NCBI RefSeq assembly: GCF_017498545.1
Contig: NZ_CP071793.1
Span: 2,790,001-2,854,000 of the forward strand
Length of the DNA: 64,000 nt
From: Sulfidibacter corallicola
Lineage (GTDB): Bacteria > Acidobacteriota > Holophagae > Acanthopleuribacterales > Acanthopleuribacteraceae
Direction: 5' to 3'
Positions 41,888 through 52,100 of the stretch are shown here, piece after piece; the first letter of the stretch is position 1, and each line of letters opens with the position of its first letter. The position numbers and the translations under genes were made by a program. The notes under the pieces were generated by a model. It had not been told where the DNA came from and ran no database searches. It saw only the letters and a program-made list of their open reading frames with translations.

Positions 41888-44764
41888 ATGGATTGGTCGG
41901 ATTTGGAAAAGGTGCGCGCCCGCCCTGTCGACACGCGCCACCTGGAAGAAGTCATCGGCGCCCTTCAGTCCGAATACAGTCGTCACTCGACGCCATACAA
42001 GCAAACCATTTTGGGGTTGATCCAGGAGATCAACGGCTACCAGCGCGGCGTGCTTTCCAAGATCGACATCCTGGAGTTGCGCGACCAGATCGGCCATCTC
42101 CTCTACTACAAGATCAAGAACCTGCCGATCGAGCTGCCCTACGACGTCGAATACCTTCCGATGCTTCAGAGCCACTTCAAGAACCCCACGGTCATCGTCC
42201 TGCGCCGCATTCGCCGGTTCCTGATGGCGCCGCACCGCCGGGTCCTCACGAAGATGGAAGAGGAGCAGGCGCGCGAGCGGCACCTTCGGCTGGAGAACCT
42301 GGACATCAACCGGCGCCTGCGTGCGGCCCTCGAAGAAATGCAGCGCTACCAGACCATGGCCCGCCTCACCAAGGCCGTGACGCGCAAGCTGGATATCCTG
42401 ACCAAGGCCCTGCACCTGCCTGCCGCCGCCCACAGCGAGTTCCGCATCCTCGACAACATGCTGACCGATCGCCACCACCTGCGCCATCACGAGGCCACCG
42501 ACTGGGTGGGTCGTTCGCCCTTTCGCGGCAACCAGAAGGTCATGCGCAAGGTGGTCGCCGACGGCCTGAACGTGCTCGACGAAAAGAGCCAGGAAATTTT
42601 TGCCACCATGGAGGGCCTGACCGGCATTTCCTTCGATCGCGACGTGGCCCACATGGATGTCCACGTATCCTGGTACGCCCTGGGCACCCCGCAGAAACGC
42701 GGCGAAGATTTCGTCAAGATCTTCGACACCGACGAACGCGTGGAACACAAACTCAAACGCCTGACCTATTTCATGATCCGCTCGGGATGGGATGTGGCGC
42801 GTTATCGCGACACCTTCGAAAACCTGTTCCCATCGAAACGCGACCTCCAGGAAAACGTGGGCAAGCTGGCCCTGCTGTTTTTCGATATCGAAGAAAAGAT
42901 CGCGGAAAGCAACCGGCCCGACGGCGAGGTCGCCAACGCCATCGAGAACGACCGCGACATGGGCCTGCTTAGCGACGCCGAGGCTCGAGACGCGCGCGCG
43001 TGGGTGGCCGAAAACAAAACCCGGCTTCAGGGACTCAAGCTGGAAATCTTCCAGACCATGATCGAACTGAAAGCCAAATACGGAGAGCTGGAACTGCCGG
43101 AGGAACTGCAGGCCCAGCTCGATGAAACCGTTTCCGACGATACCTGGGGAACGACCCCCGAAGGCGTGCCGCGCATCACCCTGATGGATCTGCATCGCGA
43201 GGTGGAATCGCTCGGCGCGGATTCGGGCGCGAGCGACGAGGAACTCCTGGCGCGCTGGCTGGCGCTGCACGGCAAGATAGGCGAGCGGTTGAAGGAAATG
43301 GCCAACATGCGGTTCCACCGACGCTTGCGGGCCGAATGCACCGATTTCAGCGAATACGAATCGAAGCTGTTGGAATTCGGCAAGGCCGAGGATCGCCTGC
43401 AGGACATGCGGGTCACCTGCGAAAAGAAGATCATCGATTGTTACCGCAACGTGTCGTACCCCGACGTGGATCCCGAGCTGCTGCAATCGGTGCTGGAGCT
43501 GATCATCGACGACATGTTGATGAAGCTCAAGAAACTCGATTTCGAGAGCATCCGGGCCGATCGCTATGCGGACCTGATCGACCAGGCCCTGGCCATGTCC
43601 CCCGACCACGGGCTCCACGCCCTGGACCAACTGCTGCACGAAATGCACGCCATCCCCCGTCAGGAACAGCTCATCCAGGCACTGGGCGATTGGGAATCGA
43701 CCCTACCCAGAGAGGAATTCGAGCGAAAACAGACCTTTATCTTCGAAAACGACATGCGCCTGCAGAAACTGGTGGACGACGTGCGTGCCGAGTTGCGCGA
43801 GCGCATGGCCGACATCGATATCCGCACCCGGCGCCTGCGCTTCGAGGTCTTCTCGCTGGCCGACTGCTACACCGAGAACCTGCGCACCGTGCTCCAGGCT
43901 CTACTGCGCATGGCGCCCAAGGTGACCTCCGAGCAGGAGGGCGAGCGGCTGATCGACAACATCCAGGCCATCGAAGCCCAAGTCATCGAGGCCCAGCGCA
44001 TTACCTGCAAGGGTGGCGAAGCCGACGATCGCCTGCGCGAGCTGGAACGCGCCAAACTCCTGCCGCCGGCGGTGCTGGCCGAACTGCGCGGGGACCTGGA
44101 AGAGAACTTCGGCGGACTCGACGACTTGTTGGGCGAGGCCAATCGAGCCCTGGTCCGCGTGCGCGAACTGCAGAACCGGTTCGGCGGCAGCTACGAAACG
44201 CGCCAGTTCGAAGTCACCATCAATATCCACGACCTGGATCGGCTCAAGGCCATCTACCACTTCGTGGAGAACATCACCATGATGGACATCAAGCGTTTCG
44301 GCGTGGTCTACCAGCACAAGAACACCCTGATGGCCGATCTCTACGAGCGCGCCGTCAAAAACGATCCCGAGGTGCCTCCCAAAATCACCAAGCAGATCAA
44401 CCGCCGCACCCACAAACAGTTCCTGGAGAACCGTCACGTGCCGCTGGCCCTGAAGATCGACATCCTGCGCGACGTTCCGGAAATCCTGGAATCGGAGTGC
44501 GAACTGCTGATTCGCACCTTGAACTTCGTGAACAACACCCGCATCCGGGAAAAATCGATCTACAAGGCCATCCTTCAGATCATGGCCCAGGTCAAGGGCG
44601 CGAACGTCGAGAAGTTGCGCGGGCTGCGCCGCGTCTGGCTGCGGATGCGCAACCGCCTGAACGCCCACAAACCGCGCAACTTCTCCAAGAATTACCAAAA
44701 CAACGTGCGCTCGTTGTTCACCGACGTCAACGAAATCGTGGGTCACCGTTTCGAGGACCTGTAG
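41888..44764 (+). CDS. Large helical protein of unknown function (958 residues)
   Basis: A soluble protein of 958 residues with no signal peptide, no clear membrane helix and no motif I recognise. Its sequence is rich in Leu, Glu, Arg and Asp with long amphipathic helices throughout (KMEEEQARERHLRLENLDIN; RELERAKLLPPAVLAELRGD), so an alpha-solenoid or coiled-coil scaffold is likely. No nucleotide-binding loop is visible. It is transcribed away from flgD. The ATG at 41888 has only a weak GGGGG-type site upstream, so the start is uncertain. Codon use is like its neighbours. Function unknown; a role with the flagellar cluster is possible only by position. Confidence 0.8.
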   Translation: MDWSDLEKVRARPVDTRHLEEVIGALQSEYSRHSTPYKQTILGLIQEINGYQRGVLSKIDILELRDQIGHLLYYKIKNLPIELPYDVEYLPMLQSHFKNPTVIVLRRIRRFLMAPHRRVLTKMEEEQARERHLRLENLDINRRLRAALEEMQRYQTMARLTKAVTRKLDILTKALHLPAAAHSEFRILDNMLTDRHHLRHHEATDWVGRSPFRGNQKVMRKVVADGLNVLDEKSQEIFATMEGLTGISFDRDVAHMDVHVSWYALGTPQKRGEDFVKIFDTDERVEHKLKRLTYFMIRSGWDVARYRDTFENLFPSKRDLQENVGKLALLFFDIEEKIAESNRPDGEVANAIENDRDMGLLSDAEARDARAWVAENKTRLQGLKLEIFQTMIELKAKYGELELPEELQAQLDETVSDDTWGTTPEGVPRITLMDLHREVESLGADSGASDEELLARWLALHGKIGERLKEMANMRFHRRLRAECTDFSEYESKLLEFGKAEDRLQDMRVTCEKKIIDCYRNVSYPDVDPELLQSVLELIIDDMLMKLKKLDFESIRADRYADLIDQALAMSPDHGLHALDQLLHEMHAIPRQEQLIQALGDWESTLPREEFERKQTFIFENDMRLQKLVDDVRAELRERMADIDIRTRRLRFEVFSLADCYTENLRTVLQALLRMAPKVTSEQEGERLIDNIQAIEAQVIEAQRITCKGGEADDRLRELERAKLLPPAVLAELRGDLEENFGGLDDLLGEANRALVRVRELQNRFGGSYETRQFEVTINIHDLDRLKAIYHFVENITMMDIKRFGVVYQHKNTLMADLYERAVKNDPEVPPKITKQINRRTHKQFLENRHVPLALKIDILRDVPEILESECELLIRTLNFVNNTRIREKSIYKAILQIMAQVKGANVEKLRGLRRVWLRMRNRLNAHKPRNFSKNYQNNVRSLFTDVNEIVGHRFEDL

Positions 44765-44879
44765 CCGAACGAACCGCGTGCCCCATTTCGAACCGGGGTG
44801 GTATGATGATCGGGCCCGGCGGCCCGCTAACTTGCGGAACGACCCGCCGCCGCACCCATTCCCCTTCCACGGTTGATCC

Positions 44880-45623
44880 ATGGTTTCCGGTTCCGCGCCC
44901 AAGTCCTTTCCGCTTCCCGAAAACGCCTCCGAGCGATTCGACCTGATCGTTTTCGATCTGGACGACACCCTGCTGGACACCTGGGGCCAACTCGTCCGCC
45001 CGGCCGCGCGTGAGGCCTGTGTCGCCATGATCGAGGCGGGCCTCGACGGCGGCCTCGAGGACGTGATTCGCGTTCGCGAGCGACTCTTTCGCGACGATCC
45101 TCGCGGCGACCTGTACGGCCGCCTGGCCCGGCATTTCGGCATCCGCGACGCGAACAGGCATCGTGCCGAGACCGTTTCCCGCGCCGGTTCCCGCGCCTAT
45201 TTCGATCGCGAAGTCGAACCCCACATTCGCCCTTTCGAGGGCGTCGTCGCGCTGCTCACCGAGTGCCACCGGAGGTTCGAACTGCACCTGGTCACTTCCG
45301 GCACCCCCAGCACACAGCGGCGAAAAGTGGAAATCCTCGAATTCGAGGCCTTCTTCCAGGAGATTCATTTCGTGAACTCGCCCGAGGGCGAAACCAAGCG
45401 AGACCGGCTCGCCGCGATTCTCGAGCGCAGCGCGGTACGACCGGAGCGCGCCTTCTGCGTGGGCGATCGTCCCGACCGCGAAATTCGCGACGGCAACCAA
45501 TTGGGAATGACCACCTGCCGGGTCCACTACGGCGAATTCCAACACCTGACACCGCTGCACCCCTTGGAGCACGCCGACCACGTGGTGGACCACGTCTGCG
45601 AGATCCGTCCGATTCTGGAGTGA
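44880..45623 (+). CDS. HAD-superfamily hydrolase
   Basis: A 247-residue HAD phosphatase-like enzyme. Motif I is VFDLDDTLLDTWG with the nucleophile Asp and the acid/base Asp two residues later; motif II is LHLVTSGTPS; a conserved Lys follows in ETKRDRL; motif III is FCVGDRPDREIRDGNQLGM. A helical cap domain lies between motifs I and II, as in class I HADs. Likely a small-molecule phosphatase; the substrate is unknown. It lies 115 bp downstream of the large helical protein and 110 bp upstream of the CDF transporter, on the same strand. Confidence 0.9.
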   Translation: MVSGSAPKSFPLPENASERFDLIVFDLDDTLLDTWGQLVRPAAREACVAMIEAGLDGGLEDVIRVRERLFRDDPRGDLYGRLARHFGIRDANRHRAETVSRAGSRAYFDREVEPHIRPFEGVVALLTECHRRFELHLVTSGTPSTQRRKVEILEFEAFFQEIHFVNSPEGETKRDRLAAILERSAVRPERAFCVGDRPDREIRDGNQLGMTTCRVHYGEFQHLTPLHPLEHADHVVDHVCEIRPILE

Positions 45624-45732
45624 TCCGAACCGAGGAGTTCCGCCCCCCATCTCGAAAAGGGCGGTTCCATGGTTCAGGTTCCACTCGGTTCCTGCTATCT
45701 TTTTGCTGCCGATGGGCAGATGCGGGGGTTTC

Positions 45733-46656
45733 ATGAGCGATACGACAGCAGCGGCGCCGTTGACGTCGGAACAAACCGGCCGCCTGATTCGCAGGGCCAC
45801 CTATGCCTCCGTGGCGGTCGCGAGTTCCCTGATCGGGCTGAAGGTGATGGCCTGGACGGTCACCGGCTCGGTCAGCGTTTTGTCCTCCCTGATGGATTCG
45901 CTGCTGGACGCCCTGGCCTCGGCTATCAACTTTTGGGCCGTAGGCCGTGCGCTCAAGCCACCCGATCGCAACCACCGCTACGGCCATGGCAAACTCGAAG
46001 CGGTTTCGGCCCTGATCCAGAGTGCCATCATCACCGCTTCCTCGGCGTACATCATCTACGAATCCGTGCAGCGCTTCTCCGAGCCGCGCCAGGTGGAGCA
46101 AGGAGCGGTGGGCATCCTCGTCATGGTGATCTCCATCGTCATGACCCTGGCACTGGTCACCTACCAGAAGCATGTGGTCCGGCAAACCCATTCCCTGGCC
46201 ATCGATTCCGATCAACTCCACTACACCGGCGACCTGCTGATGAACGCCACCATCATCGTGTCGCTGCTGTTTTCCCACTACTTGAGAATCACCTGGGTCG
46301 ACCCGCTCTTCGGGCTGCTCATCGCCGGCTATATCTTCAACGCCGCGCGTCAGATCACCACCGGCGCCCTCGACATGCTGATGGACCGCGAGCTGGCCGA
46401 CGAAATTCGTCAGGACGTCCTCACGATCGCACGCTCGGTACCGCGGGTGGAAGACGTCCACGATTTGCGCACCCGCCGCAGCGGGCACCGCTACCTGGTC
46501 CAGATCCACGTGGAGGTGGATCCGCTGACGAGCCTGCGCGAAGCGCACCAGGTCAGCGAAAAGGTGCAGGAGAAGATCGTGCAGGCCTATCCCCAAATGG
46601 AAATTTTCATCCATTTGGATCCGGCCGGAGAGGGCGACCCACAGGACGATTTTTGA
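45733..46656 (+). CDS. Cation diffusion facilitator (CDF) transporter, FieF-like
   Basis: A 307-residue inner-membrane metal/proton antiporter. Five to six transmembrane helices precede a cytoplasmic dimerisation domain. The metal sites are seen in SSLMDSLLDALASAINFWAV (Asp-x3-Asp of TM2) and DSDQLHYTGDLLMNA (TM5: His/Asp-x3-Asp), with the conserved loop HRYGHGKLEAVSAL. The C-terminal domain (DVHDLRTRRSGHRYLVQIHV) matches the CDF fold with metal-binding His. Export of Zn, Fe or Cd is expected; selectivity cannot be read. ATG at 45733 follows GGGGG; a longer start is less likely. Confidence 0.93.
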   Translation: MSDTTAAAPLTSEQTGRLIRRATYASVAVASSLIGLKVMAWTVTGSVSVLSSLMDSLLDALASAINFWAVGRALKPPDRNHRYGHGKLEAVSALIQSAIITASSAYIIYESVQRFSEPRQVEQGAVGILVMVISIVMTLALVTYQKHVVRQTHSLAIDSDQLHYTGDLLMNATIIVSLLFSHYLRITWVDPLFGLLIAGYIFNAARQITTGALDMLMDRELADEIRQDVLTIARSVPRVEDVHDLRTRRSGHRYLVQIHVEVDPLTSLREAHQVSEKVQEKIVQAYPQMEIFIHLDPAGEGDPQDDF

Positions 46657-46841
46657 TTCGAAGGCTTGCCCGAGCCACGCTTCCAGCCCGCTTCCTGCCA
46701 GCCTGACAACACCCGTCAATCCATTGATTTCATTAACTTTGACTTATCCTCCGACCCAGTGGCGGGACAACCGGCCGAAGCGGTACCCACCTCACTCTCC
46801 GGAGTGCGCAACCTTCATCTCGGTTACTTCCAAAAAAGCGG

Positions 46842-46870
46842 TTGACCCACTCCTCAAAACGCAATAGAAT
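46842..46870 (+). promoter_or_regulatory. Sigma-70-type promoter of the tRNA-Ser pair
   Basis: TTGACC at 46842-46847, a 17-bp spacer, and TAGAAT at 46865-46870. The first tRNA begins 26 bp after the -10 box. This is the best -35/-10 match noticed in the window. Confidence 0.8.
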
Positions 46871-46895
46871 CACCGCTTGAACATGGGGACTACCA

Positions 46896-46983
46896 GGAGG
46901 AATGGCTGAGTGGTCGAAAGCGGCGGTCTTGAAAACCGTTGACTCGCAAGGGTCCGTGGGTTCGAATCCTACTTCCTCCGCCA
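46896..46983 (+). tRNA. tRNA-Ser (UGA anticodon)
   Basis: An 88-nt class II tRNA. Acceptor arms GGAGGAA and TTCCTCC pair fully, with discriminator G and an encoded CCA end. The anticodon loop CTTGAAA gives UGA. A long variable arm (ACTCGCAAGGGTCCGT region) and the T loop GGTTCGAATCC are present. It reads UCA and UCG by wobble. It is the first gene of a two-tRNA unit. Confidence 0.95.
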
Positions 46984-47014
46984 CTTACCCGGTTCGAAGA
47001 CAACAAAGCGAAAT

Positions 47015-47104
47015 GGAGAGATGCCGGAGTGGCCGAACGGGGCTGCCTGCTAAGCAGTTGTCCTGGCAACGGGACCAAGGGTTCGAATCCCTTTCTCTCC
47101 GCCA
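47015..47104 (+). tRNA. tRNA-Ser (GCU anticodon)
   Basis: A 90-nt class II tRNA. Acceptor arms GGAGAGA and TCTCTCC pair, with G discriminator and encoded CCA. The anticodon loop CTGCTAA gives GCU, reading AGC/AGU. A long variable arm (TGTCCTGGCAACGGGAC) and GGTTCGAATCC T loop are present. It follows the other tRNA-Ser by 31 bp and is followed by a terminator. Confidence 0.95.
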
Positions 47105-47128
47105 CCCCCCTCCTGGGGATGGAAGTGG

Positions 47129-47149
47129 GTCGCCTCGGGCGGCTTTTTT
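47129..47149 (+). terminator. Rho-independent terminator of the tRNA-Ser unit
   Basis: GTCGCC, loop TCG, GGCGGC, then six T, 25 bp past the second tRNA. Of the remaining gap to the MATE gene (47150-47442) nothing beyond a weak CCCTC/GAGGG hairpin near 47278 was recognised. Confidence 0.85.
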
Positions 47150-47442
47150 CGTTTTGTAGCGATGTTCGTCACGATCTCGACGTCGAAATGTTCCTCGACC
47201 CGTCCCGATTGAAATCGTTTTCCATACAAGCCTCGGTCTGGAGGATTTAGTGTTTCAGACAATCATCACCATCGCCACCCTCGCAGAGAGGGTCAGAGAC
47301 TTCGGTACCCGCTGAAGACACCTTCCCGGACATCCCGTCCGTAAGTCTTTTGTGGTACCCGGAAATTTTTCTTTTTCCGTGGTGATCACCTCAACCGACC
47401 CGGCTTTCACGCCGTGTCGCGCCTCTTGTATGGATCTAAAAA

Positions 47443-48885
47443 ATGCAATTGAATTCTCAGTCTCCCCTGTCGGGGAAACTCGTCGTTTGGCGTGCCTTCG
47501 TGTTCCAATTCCTCCGCGACCTGGTGGATGCGGTTCGCGGTAAATCCCACGACTACACCAGCGGCAGCATCAGCCGCGCCATTACCCTTCTCGCGATTCC
47601 CATGGTCCTCGAAATGATCATGGAATCGGTTTTCACCCTGGTGGACGTGTTCTTCGTGTCGCGGCTCGGCGCCGAGCAGGTCGCCGTGGTGGGCATCACC
47701 GAATCGATGATGACCCTGGTCTACGCCGTCGCGATCGGCCTCAGCATGGCTGCGGCGGCGATGGTCTCGCGTCGCGTCGGCGAGAAGAACCCGGAACAGG
47801 CACGCAGCGCGGCGCTGCAGTCGGTGTACTTGGCTATCGCCGTGTCGGTTCCCTTTTTCCTGGTCGGTTTCTTCTTTCCCCATCGCATCCTCCAGATCAT
47901 GGGCGCCACGCCCGAGATGATCGCGTTGGGCAGCAACTACATGCGGATCATGATCTCCGGCAACCTGGTCGTCATACTCCTGTTCGTCCACAACGCCGTC
48001 TTCCGCGGCGCCGGTGATGCGGCTCTGGCCATGCGCGCCCTCTGGCTGGCCAACGGTCTGAACATCATCTTGGATCCCTGTCTCATCTTCGGTCTGGGTC
48101 CCTTCCCGGAATGGGGCCTGACCGGTGCCGCCGTGGCCACCACCACCGGCCGCGGCATCGGTGTCCTGTTCCAACTGGCCGTGCTCTTTCGCGGCAGGGG
48201 CGTGATTCACTTCTCGCTCCAGGATCTGGCACCGCAATGGAACCTCATGAGACGCCTGTTCTCGCTCTCCCTCGGCGGCATCTTCCAATGGTTGATCGCC
48301 ACGTCCAGTTGGATCGCGTTGGTGCGCATCGTGGCCGAATTCGGCGACGAGGCGGTCGCGGGCTACACGATCGGCATTCGATTGATCGTCTTCGCGATCC
48401 TGCCCGCCTGGGGCCTGAGCAATGCCGCGGCCACCTTGGTGGGCCAGAACCTCGGCGCACGCCAGCCAGACCGAGCCGAGCGTTCGGTGTGGCTCAGTGC
48501 GGTGTACAACATGGTCTTCCTGGGCAGCGTGGGCGTCTTGTTCATCATATTCGCAGGTCCCCTGCTGGACTTTTTCGAACCGACGGCGGCCGTTCGCAAA
48601 CACGGCACCGATTGCCTGACCATCATCAGCTACGCCAACATCATGTTGGCACTGGGTCTGGTGGTGGTGCAGTCGTTCAACGGCGCCGGCGACACGCGCA
48701 CGCCCACCGCGGTCAACCTGATCTGCTACTGGGTGATCCAAATCCCGGTCGCCTGGCTGTTGGCCGTGGGACTGGACTTGGGACCCCAAGGTGTGTTCAT
48801 CGCGGTGGCCATCGCCGAATCGGCCCTGGCCATTCTGGGCGCCTACATCTTCCGGATCGGGCGCTGGAAAACCCGCGAAATCTAA
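47443..48885 (+). CDS. MATE-family multidrug/toxin exporter
   Basis: A 480-residue inner-membrane protein with twelve predicted transmembrane helices in two similar halves. Typical MATE segments are AIPMVLEMIMESVFTLVDVF (TM1), VVGITESMMTLVYAVAIGLS, and in the second half SLSLGGIFQWLIATSSWIAL with NAAATLVGQNLGA and VVQSFNGAGDTRTPTAVN. It exchanges Na+ or H+ for organic cations or other toxic compounds. No clear Shine-Dalgarno precedes the ATG at 47443, so the true start may be a little downstream, near the first helix. A strong terminator follows 6 bp after the stop. Stand-alone gene. Confidence 0.93.
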   Translation: MQLNSQSPLSGKLVVWRAFVFQFLRDLVDAVRGKSHDYTSGSISRAITLLAIPMVLEMIMESVFTLVDVFFVSRLGAEQVAVVGITESMMTLVYAVAIGLSMAAAAMVSRRVGEKNPEQARSAALQSVYLAIAVSVPFFLVGFFFPHRILQIMGATPEMIALGSNYMRIMISGNLVVILLFVHNAVFRGAGDAALAMRALWLANGLNIILDPCLIFGLGPFPEWGLTGAAVATTTGRGIGVLFQLAVLFRGRGVIHFSLQDLAPQWNLMRRLFSLSLGGIFQWLIATSSWIALVRIVAEFGDEAVAGYTIGIRLIVFAILPAWGLSNAAATLVGQNLGARQPDRAERSVWLSAVYNMVFLGSVGVLFIIFAGPLLDFFEPTAAVRKHGTDCLTIISYANIMLALGLVVVQSFNGAGDTRTPTAVNLICYWVIQIPVAWLLAVGLDLGPQGVFIAVAIAESALAILGAYIFRIGRWKTREI

Positions 48886-48891
48886 ACGACC

Positions 48892-48917
48892 GCCCTCCCC
48901 TCGGGGAGGGCTTTTTT
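48892..48917 (+). terminator. Rho-independent terminator after MATE gene
   Basis: A perfect 9-bp stem GCCCTCCCC / GGGGAGGGC with TC in the loop, followed by six T, just 6 bp past the stop codon. Confidence 0.92.
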
Positions 48918-49158
48918 CGTAGCGGCCCGCCCCCCGCCGGTGCATTGACACCCTCGCACCACTCGCGGATAACCGCGCTCATTTTGAGGTAGGGGATAGC
49001 GTTGGCTCGAACCTGCGCTTAAGATATGACTTAGGGAATCGGTCTTCTTATTTAATAGAACCCGTCGAGCATTCTGGGATCCATCGCGTTCCAGAACCAA
49101 CGAAATCGGGTGCCGTCCTGTCGAACCAATATGACGGAGTATCGAGCAGAGGGTGTTC

Positions 49159-52100
49159 ATGTCCAACGTTATGCTAGAAAAGTCCTCGAGGTCGCCGATC
49201 GTCGTGCCACCTCGCTTCCCACGAATTCCACCGGCCGGCCTGCTGGCTTTCCTCCTCTTTGCTTGGCCGCTCTGGGGACAGGCCACCCTGGTCCACGAAG
49301 AAAACTTCGAAAGCGCTTTGAGCGGTTGGGGCACCAGTGTCGGCGAAAGCGATACCCCCAACACCTCGGGTTGGGTCCAGACCTTCGGGCCCGAAGCCTA
49401 CGAGGGCCGCGGTTACGCCGAAGTCAACGGGTACCAGGACGATCCCAGTACCTGTGTGGTCAAGAGCAAATTCCTGATCACCCCGCTTTTCGACCTGATC
49501 GAATTCGAGACGGCCCAATTGACCTACATGCGGTCCTGGGTCTCGCCGCTCGGCAAACAGGCCGCCGCTGAAACGGAACTCTATCTGATTCCGGCCACGG
49601 CCGACCCCAACCATCCCGATCAGTGGGTTCGCCTCCAACCCCACGCGATCGAGGGCGCCCAGGGAAAGCGGAGCTGGGCGACCTTCATCTTTTTCGTGAC
49701 CAACGAGGTCATCGTCGCCAACGAAGGCGACGTGCGTTTCGCCATCGGGTACCGCTCGCAGGAAGATGCCTGCGACACCCTGCGCATCGATCTGCTTCGG
49801 CTCCTGGGTCTTCAGGAAAACCAGGCGCCCGATACCGTCATCCTCGAGCCGGCCTCGGAGACGGTGAACCTGATGGTCGACGAAATCATGCCGCTACGCG
49901 CCACGACGACCTCCGGTCAGCTCGATGGCATCACCTTTTTGTGGGATATTTTCGGCATCGAAGACAGCGATCGCCCACTGGCCACCTTCACCGGAGCCGA
50001 ATCCCGGTTCGCCTTCGATTCAGAGGGTGTCTATCGCCTCACCTGCCGCGCCATCAACGCCGAGAACCTGGCCGATCCCACACCCGCGGAGCGCTTGATT
50101 CAGGTGGGCGTCATCAGTGCGCCCGATACCATCATCACCCAACCGACCGAAACGGAGCTGCGCATTTCCGCCGGAACCGAAAAAACCTTTACCGCACAGG
50201 GCGTGGAAGGCGGCACTGCCGCCGATGACTTCCAGTGGACCATTTTCAAGAGGTCGGTGGATCTCCAATCGAGAGGGTTTCGCGGCGCCAGCATCACCGT
50301 CCCCTTCACCATGCCGGGCATCTACGAGGTGCTGTGCCAGGCCGAAACCAGCTTCGGCGTGAGAGACCCGATCCCGGCCAGGCGCACGATCGTCGTCGAC
50401 GAGGAAACCGTGCGCATCACGTCCCCGGAACTTCGCCAAATCACGGTCGCGTTGAACGAACGCGTCACGTTTTCGGGAACGGTGGAAGGCGGCACCAGCA
50501 TCGACAACCTGCACTGGATCCTGCTCCCGGGCCCGCAACAACTGTGCACCGGGGAAACCTGCGAGATCACCTTCGACAAGGCCGGCACCTTTTCGGTCGC
50601 ATTGGTCGGCACCCGGGACGGCGCCCCCGTCAGTGAGGATTTCGTGCGCGTCCATGTGGACCCGGCCTTGGATGTCACCATACTCACGCCCATTCGCGAT
50701 GCCGAGATCGGCGCCGGCCAACCCATACGGCTCGCGGCTCGAATCGAGGGCCGCCTGGCCTCGGCCGACCCGCGTATTCGCTGGACCCTGAACGGCAAGT
50801 CCTATCAAGGCAACAATGTCGATGTCCAACCCATCCAGAGACCCGGTGTCTACCCGATCACCCTTACGGTCGGCGATCCCGCCCTGGGAGAAATTGCCCA
50901 ACTCTCCCACAGTATCTACATCCTGTCGGGTTCCTCCAGCAGTCCCAGCGATGTCGAGGTTACCTTCACGCGGCCCAAAACCGATATCACCATCCCACTC
51001 GGCGAGCCCGTTTTCTTCGACGCTCGGGTGGACGGCCCGCCCTCCCAGCGACCGGTCCTGTTCTGGCAGGTCATCGACACGCAGGATGCCAGTGTGGTCT
51101 TTCAGCACCTCGGCCAAAGTCTCGGTCGCCGAGAATTCCCGATTACCGGATCCTTCGAAGTCAATTTGTTCCAGCGTTTCGGTGACGAGCAGGCAAAAGT
51201 GGGTTCGCGAACCATCACGGTGACCGATCAACCCGGTTTCACCCCCAACAACTCCTCCGACGAGGCCCCCGAAATCACCCCCGGCAATTACCGCGACCTG
51301 ACTCTGGACGACAGCGGTTTTCTCAAAATCAACGTGCCGGAAAACGGCCTGGCGGTCCAGTTGAAAATCGAGGCCGACGGGCCCACCCGCATCGATGTGT
51401 GGAACAGTGCCGGTCAACAGATCGCCTCCACCGAAATCGTGCGCACCCGCAACCTGTACCTGCGAAACCTGCCGGCCGACACCTACCTGCTCCGCATCAC
51501 CAACCTCAGCACGACCAAGCGAGCCCTTTCGTTCGGGTTCAATGTGGAGGTTCTCAATCCTGGCCTGTACTTCAGCGATGTTGCCGAAGACTCGAGCTTT
51601 ACGCCGATGCTCGGTTTGGTCAATCCCAATGGGGAGGAGGTCAGCGCGGAGTTCATCGCCTACGACGCCCAAGGCAACATCTTGGCGCGAACTTCGCGCA
51701 ACCTGTTTGGAAAAGGAGCGCTGCGCGACTCGCTGAGTAACCTGTTCCCGGAATCCGCCGACCAGATCGCCTGGATCCGAGTCGACAGCACCCGCGATCT
51801 GGTGGGTTACGCCCAAAAGACGGACCTCGAAAGAACCCAGAGCTACGCACTGGGCGCCATCGAAAAGTTGGATTCCGAACTCTTCGTGCCCCACATCGCC
51901 CAGGACACCGGTACCTGGTACACCGAAGCCGCGGTCCTGAACGGCCAAACCGAAGCGGTCAGCGCCAAACTGCTCGCCGGCAGCGACACGCGCGACCTGT
52001 CGACGGGCGGTAGCTACACGCGCGAGCGTTTCGACTTTCAGGACAAGTTCGGCGGCAGCCTTCCGCCCGACGCCCAATGGGGCCGCTTCCTCGAAGAAAA

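Noticed and set aside
41744..43648. Long minus-strand frame antisense to the 958-residue gene
   Set aside because: Same GC-bias effect. The translation is His/Val/Gln-rich and unlike a real protein, and there is no start with a ribosome-binding site.
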